NCBI GenBank assembly: GCA_003313425.1
Contig: NHZP01000001.1
Coordinates: 1,488,001 to 1,552,000, forward strand
Direction: 5' to 3'
Source: Pseudopyrenochaeta lycopersici
Taxonomy: Eukaryota; Ascomycota; Dothideomycetes; Pleosporales; Pseudopyrenochaetaceae
DNA length: 64,000 nucleotides
The number at the start of each line of letters is the position of its first letter. The stretch's first letter is position 1. The position numbers were made by a program, and so were the translations under genes. This document shows positions 59,869-64,000 of this stretch, piece by piece. The notes under the pieces are model-generated. The model was not told where the DNA came from. It made no database searches and was given only the letters and a program-made list of their open reading frames with translations.

Positions 59869-61414
59869 TCGAGGCGCCGGCCCACGATCAAGCCTTCTTG
59901 GCCTTATTTTTTGAACTGGAAGCAAGCGCGTTATTATTGTCCTGTTGCTCTTCTTGCAATGTCGTTGTATAGTCTTGTATTTTGAGCGGTACTACTTCCG
60001 TTCACGCATGATACCGTCGTCGTCAATGATGTTAATGAATCCTACATGTACATGAGGGAGTGCGTACAGTTCGGGGAATGTATACATAGATAGATGTGGC
60101 CAAGTAATAAGGTCATGAGGTATATATGATGATATTCACCATTACCGTATTCTTGAGCGATTGTGCGATGCCATATTTGACATTTTATCTCAAAAGCGTA
60201 TAAACCATGGCTCTCGATTGTGCCTTGGTTTCCGCGGAAAAAGTGTATCTGTCCAGATAATTTGGATCTCTCAAGTCATCCAAGTCACGACGAGGCTAAC
60301 TTGGAGCTGACGGTTAAACATGCCTTGCTATTATCCATATTCCCATTTGTTTGGGGGGACACCTAGGGGCCGGAGAAATTGTGGCCGCAAAGGAAAGTAA
60401 TGGTCCGAGATTTCGACAGCGTGGGAGAGAAGGATGCTCATTACAGTCAGACGGTGATGTCGGGACTATACAGGATTCTCAGGATTGCGATGGGTATATC
60501 CAGCGACGGAACTCGGCTTCGTATCTGTACAACATTCTTGATGAATTAGGTATCAACATTGTTCCAAAGGTGGAAGGTGACCGGTAAGATGACCATGCCA
60601 ATACAATCAGAACTGTTCCGCGGTTCCTGCAGCACCAGTCATTAGTCAATGTAAACACTGATCAAATGAATCATTATTCGGGCTCATCCGGGGGCGCAAA
60701 TGTTGGGGGGTTTAAGACGAACTTTTCAGATGGGAACGACCTGGGAGTCTGATTCGATGCCAGGTGCTTCTTCTCCGTCACCCGACGATGGCCCGGCCCT
60801 TGAAGCTATTCCCGAACCCTCAATATCCGCCACCCAGCTTAGAAAGTCCCCCAGCGAATCTGAATAATCTGCAGATTTTTTTCCTGGCTAACCAGCTTCC
60901 GGAAATACGCTTGCCCTTGTCGCTTCGATAATATTGCGCGATGCGCATTGCGCACTGCTGGCACACGGTTTTCCCGTCGCGTTCACGGCTGACGCGAACC
61001 GGGCAGCGTCGTCGGCGGCGGCGGCGACCCGCTCGTAACCGACGGGCAATCCCTGTTTCGAAAATTTCGTTTTCGTCTACTGTGCAAATCATGCTACTAT
61101 CACGGATCAGCCTCAGCATCTGGCGCGGCGAAAGGCGAACGATGCTGCCCGCCAAGTGGAACCACGATGAAAATTTGGATGGTCTGCCGGCTTTCCAGAG
61201 CGTGGGAGTCTTCCGACGGCTGACCCATTTTTTGCATTCATCCTAGATAGGTGCAGCATGGCTCCACTCGTTTTTGTGGTGACTGTGGACTGAAATACTC
61301 TTCGACCCCGGGGTCATATGTGCGCTTGAGATCCATAGCATTGTGACTTCGTGTTGTCGTCTTTCAATCGTCAAGCCCTAAACTCCTGGGTCAATTCGTC
61401 GACTTGCTAACAAG
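59869..61414. other. intergenic
   Basis: 1.5 kb. The minus frame at 60820-61155 encodes an Arg-rich peptide (RAGRRRRRRR) but looks like a by-product of a CG-rich triplet tract. Contains the permease promoter. No gene is supported. Confidence 0.55.
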
Positions 61415-63292
61415 ATGGCATCTGCTGCTGAGGGAGTTATGCCAAAGGGGGACTATCAGTCGGACAAGTCAGTTCCCCGTTCTGCGAGTGATGTCGAGAA
61501 GCAGACTGCCCCCGCGGCCGACCAGCTGCACAGGAAACTTTCAAGCAGGCATTTGCAGTTTGTTGCTATTGGTGAGCTTGTCCATTCGTGGTGACTGTAT
61601 CAGCGTCTAATCCTCATTAGGTGGAACTGTAGGAACTGGTGTCTTCATCGCCAGTGGAACCTCCATTGCAACCGCTGGCCCCGTCGGTGCACTCCTCGCA
61701 TACATCTTCGTCGGCACCCTGGTCTACTCTGTGATGCTCAGTCTTGCGGAAATGGCCACATACCTCCCCGTTTCCGGAGCTTTCACGCAGTATGCCGCCC
61801 GCTTCATCGACCCCAGTCTTGGCTTTGCCATGGGCTGGATTTATTGGTTTTCTTGGTCTATCACATACGCGCTGGAGCTTACTGCCGCTGGTCGGATCAT
61901 CCAGTGGTGGAATGCGGACTTGAGCATTGGTATCTTCAGTGAGTGCCTCCCATGTGCAATTTATATGCGAAAAGAGAGTTGGAAACATTCAACAAATTTA
62001 TGTGAGCGTTTGCTGACCGTATCTTCCTATCAGTCACCATTTTCTGGTTCCCAATCACCGCCGTCAACTTCTTGCCAGTTGATGTATTCGGTGAATTCGA
62101 ATTCTGGTTCGCTTTGATCAAGGTCGTAGCACTTATTGGCTTCTGGATCTTTGCCATTTGCATGAATGCTGGAGTTGGTGCACAGGGCTATCTCGGCTTC
62201 ACATACTGGAAATCACCAGGCGCCTTTGCCCCTTATCTTGCCGTAGGCCCTGTTGCAAAGTTTGTCGGCTTCTGGGCGGTTCTCATCCAAGCTGGTTTCG
62301 CCTTCCAAGGAACAGAGTTGTGCGCCATTGGTGCTGGAGAATCGGCAAATCCGCGTGTGACCATGCCTAAAGCTATCAGACGGACCTTCTGGAGCATCTT
62401 CACCTTGTTTGTTTTCACAATCTTTTTCGTCGGCATCCTGGTAAGTTCGCATACCTATCTCGAGGACTGCTGCGTTTTCGGATCAGGGGTCACTTGCATC
62501 CTGAGACGCTCAGGCTTCATTACTGTTCAAATTCATACTGACTTATCATAGGTTCCATACGATCTTGAGGCACTACAAGCCGACGGAACGAACGCCGGCG
62601 CAAGTCCTTTGGTGATTGCCATCCAACTTGCGGGCGTCAGCGCTCTCCCAGACATCTTGAACGCTGTCCTACTTACAGTCGTCCTGTCCGCCGCCAGCTC
62701 GAACGTCTACTCTGGTAGCCGTATTCTTGTCGGTCTCGCGCAGGAGCACTGCGGGCCTGCATGGCTCAAGAAAACCACGAAGCGAGGAGTTCCGTACTAT
62801 GCCACTGCAGTTACAGCTGCCATGGGACTTTTGGCATACATGAACCTCTCCAGCAATGGAAACGAAGCGTTCAACTGGCTCCTGAATATTGTCTCTGTCG
62901 CTGGCTTCATCGCGTGGTCGTGTATCTGCCTTTGCCACTTGGGCTTTATGCGCGCACTCAAGGCTCAGAACATCGATCGCGACACCCTTCCTTTCAAGAG
63001 CTGGGGAGGCCGCGGCCTGGCCATCTATGGTCTCACATTCTGCGCCATTATCACATTCACCCAGGGATTTACCGCTTTCGTGCCATGGAGCACCGAGGAC
63101 TTCTTTATCGCCTACGTCAGCTTGATCCTGTTCGTTGTCCTGTATGCCGGTCACAAAATTGTCACTCGGAGCAAATTTATCCACCCTGCCGAAGCCGATT
63201 TGGTAACAGGCAAGTTCGAAGATGAGCTTGCGGAGACATGGGAAGAGAGCTCTGCGAGCGGGTGGAAGAAGATTTACAAGAAGGTCTTCTAA
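61415..63292 (+). CDS. amino-acid permease (DIP5-like, YAT/AAP family)
   Basis: Plasma-membrane amino-acid/H+ symporter of the fungal YAT family. Exons 61415-61571, 61621-61938, 62034-62440, 62552-63292; introns 49, 95 and 111 bp; 540 residues. The N-terminal cytosolic segment ends in RKLSSRHLQFVAIGGTVGTGVFIASGT, the family's start of span 1. Further hallmarks: SLAEMATYLPVSGAF in span 2, FAMGWIYWFSWSITYALELTAA in span 3, TELCAIGAGESANPR and AIRRTFW after span 6, SSNVYSGSRILVGLA in the later loop, and SCICLCHLGFMRALK. Similarity is to dicarboxylic amino-acid permeases such as Dip5, but specificity is inferred only. The basic C terminus ends GWKKIYKKVF. Confidence 0.94.
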
Positions 63293-64000
63293 AGTTTCTT
63301 TGATTCTAATGCATTGGGCGGCAGGTACCAAAAGTGTTTTGATTCGCTTTTGCGTAGCATAGCATGGTCTAGGTGTTGCATTGCATGGCGTGGTGTTTGT
63401 TGTACTTGATTTTGGAGCTCGATACCAATTTAACATCTAATGGCCCTTGTTCAATACTACATTTTGTGCATTATGCCAGTATTTTGACGTCAATACTGAC
63501 ACCGAAGGTCCAAATGCGACAAAAGGAGCATGCACAGGCATGAAAAAGCCGGGAGGAGAGCCAGAGTCAGGGTCACATTTGATATGACTGATGAACCGGA
63601 GGCTCTTTCGAAACTGAACTTGGCAGTCGTAAAGTGCTTGGACATTCAAGTTTCAACCTTGGTATCTGGTGGCAGTGTCCTGGCCAACGCCTCATGCGAG
63701 ATAATTGCTATTTCTTTGATGTCATGTTCCATCTTGGAGCTCGCCCAAACCTGGTACAGCCCTACATGGGGTATGCCCTGTGTTCTAGTCAGGCATCGCA
63801 ATCAAGAAGCCCATCTGCAACGCGCATCAACCACAGTACTGGGGTAGCAGCGTCGGGTGGGAAGATCGCTTGGAAATTACGACCTGGCTTTCTGGTCGTC
63901 CACCAAGGCGCAGGCGGGATAAAAGCCCCGAATAGATTGATGTGCCAAAACAATTGGTCAAACTGGGGCAAAATGATGTAAATCGCGCTCGCGACGACTT
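63293..64000. other. 3' flank of the permease, edge of window
   Basis: No supported gene. An ORF at 63530-63847 is weak in composition and family resemblance. Confidence 0.55.

Noticed and set aside
60820..61155. Arg-rich 111-codon minus-strand ORF
   Set aside because: The Arg run reflects a CGN-type triplet tract; the rest has no motif.
1..64000. CRISPR array, bacterial operons, insertion sequences, phage attachment sites
   Set aside because: No regularly spaced repeats or bacterial features were seen; the genes are eukaryotic with spliceosomal introns.

Overview
The window is nuclear DNA of a filamentous ascomycete. Most genes carry one to five short spliceosomal introns of about 45-210 bp with GT-AG ends (one GC-AG), start codons often sit in a CAAAATG-like context, and the gene set is typical of Pezizomycotina: a velvet-domain protein, an RTA1 protein, a DUF4360 secreted protein, a nuo9.5-type complex I subunit, GH125 and GT90. 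I infer a Dothideomycete, possibly Pleosporales, from overall resemblance only; no rRNA or other decisive marker is present. All exon joins were worked out by hand from splice signals, reading-frame continuity and family resemblance, and every accepted join keeps the frame.

Layout. 1-1460: 5' part of a mitochondrial NAD(P) transhydrogenase on the minus strand, running off the left edge. 1461-13745 is gene-poor: only a secreted DUF4360 protein (6035-6942) and a velvet-like protein (7617-8612) stand out. 13746-15501 is a clearly broken GT90 (CAP10-type) glycosyltransferase. 16107-37839 is a compact housekeeping block: arginyl-tRNA synthetase, OST subunit WBP1, complex I 9.5 kDa subunit, a BTB protein, an RTA1 transporter, TIM17, a conserved unknown protein, glutathionyl-hydroquinone reductase, a ZRC1/COT1-type zinc transporter, a 4F5/zinc-finger microprotein, an intron-containing tRNA-Phe and a RING-like protein.

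37840-45691 is a second gene-poor stretch. It holds one intact six-exon cytochrome P450 (40890-42658) and a doubtful membrane-protein ORF. 45692-63292 is again gene-dense: a four-span membrane protein, the transcription coactivator SUB1/PC4, a large GPI-anchored secreted protein, a GH125 mannosidase, Golgi tether subunit COG4, a NIPA-type magnesium transporter and an amino-acid permease.

Functional themes are mitochondrial function (transhydrogenase, nuo9.5, TIM17, the mitochondrial form of ArgRS), the secretory and glycosylation pathway (WBP1, COG4, GH125, GPI protein, broken GT90) and membrane transport (zinc, magnesium, amino acids, RTA1). I see no operon-like or biosynthetic cluster logic and no convincing undescribed system. 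The most unusual observations are a candidate 3-nt exon between two introns in SUB1, one of them GC-AG; a perfect 14-bp-arm hairpin at 51944-51975; and the frame-broken GT90 gene in the gene-poor tract.
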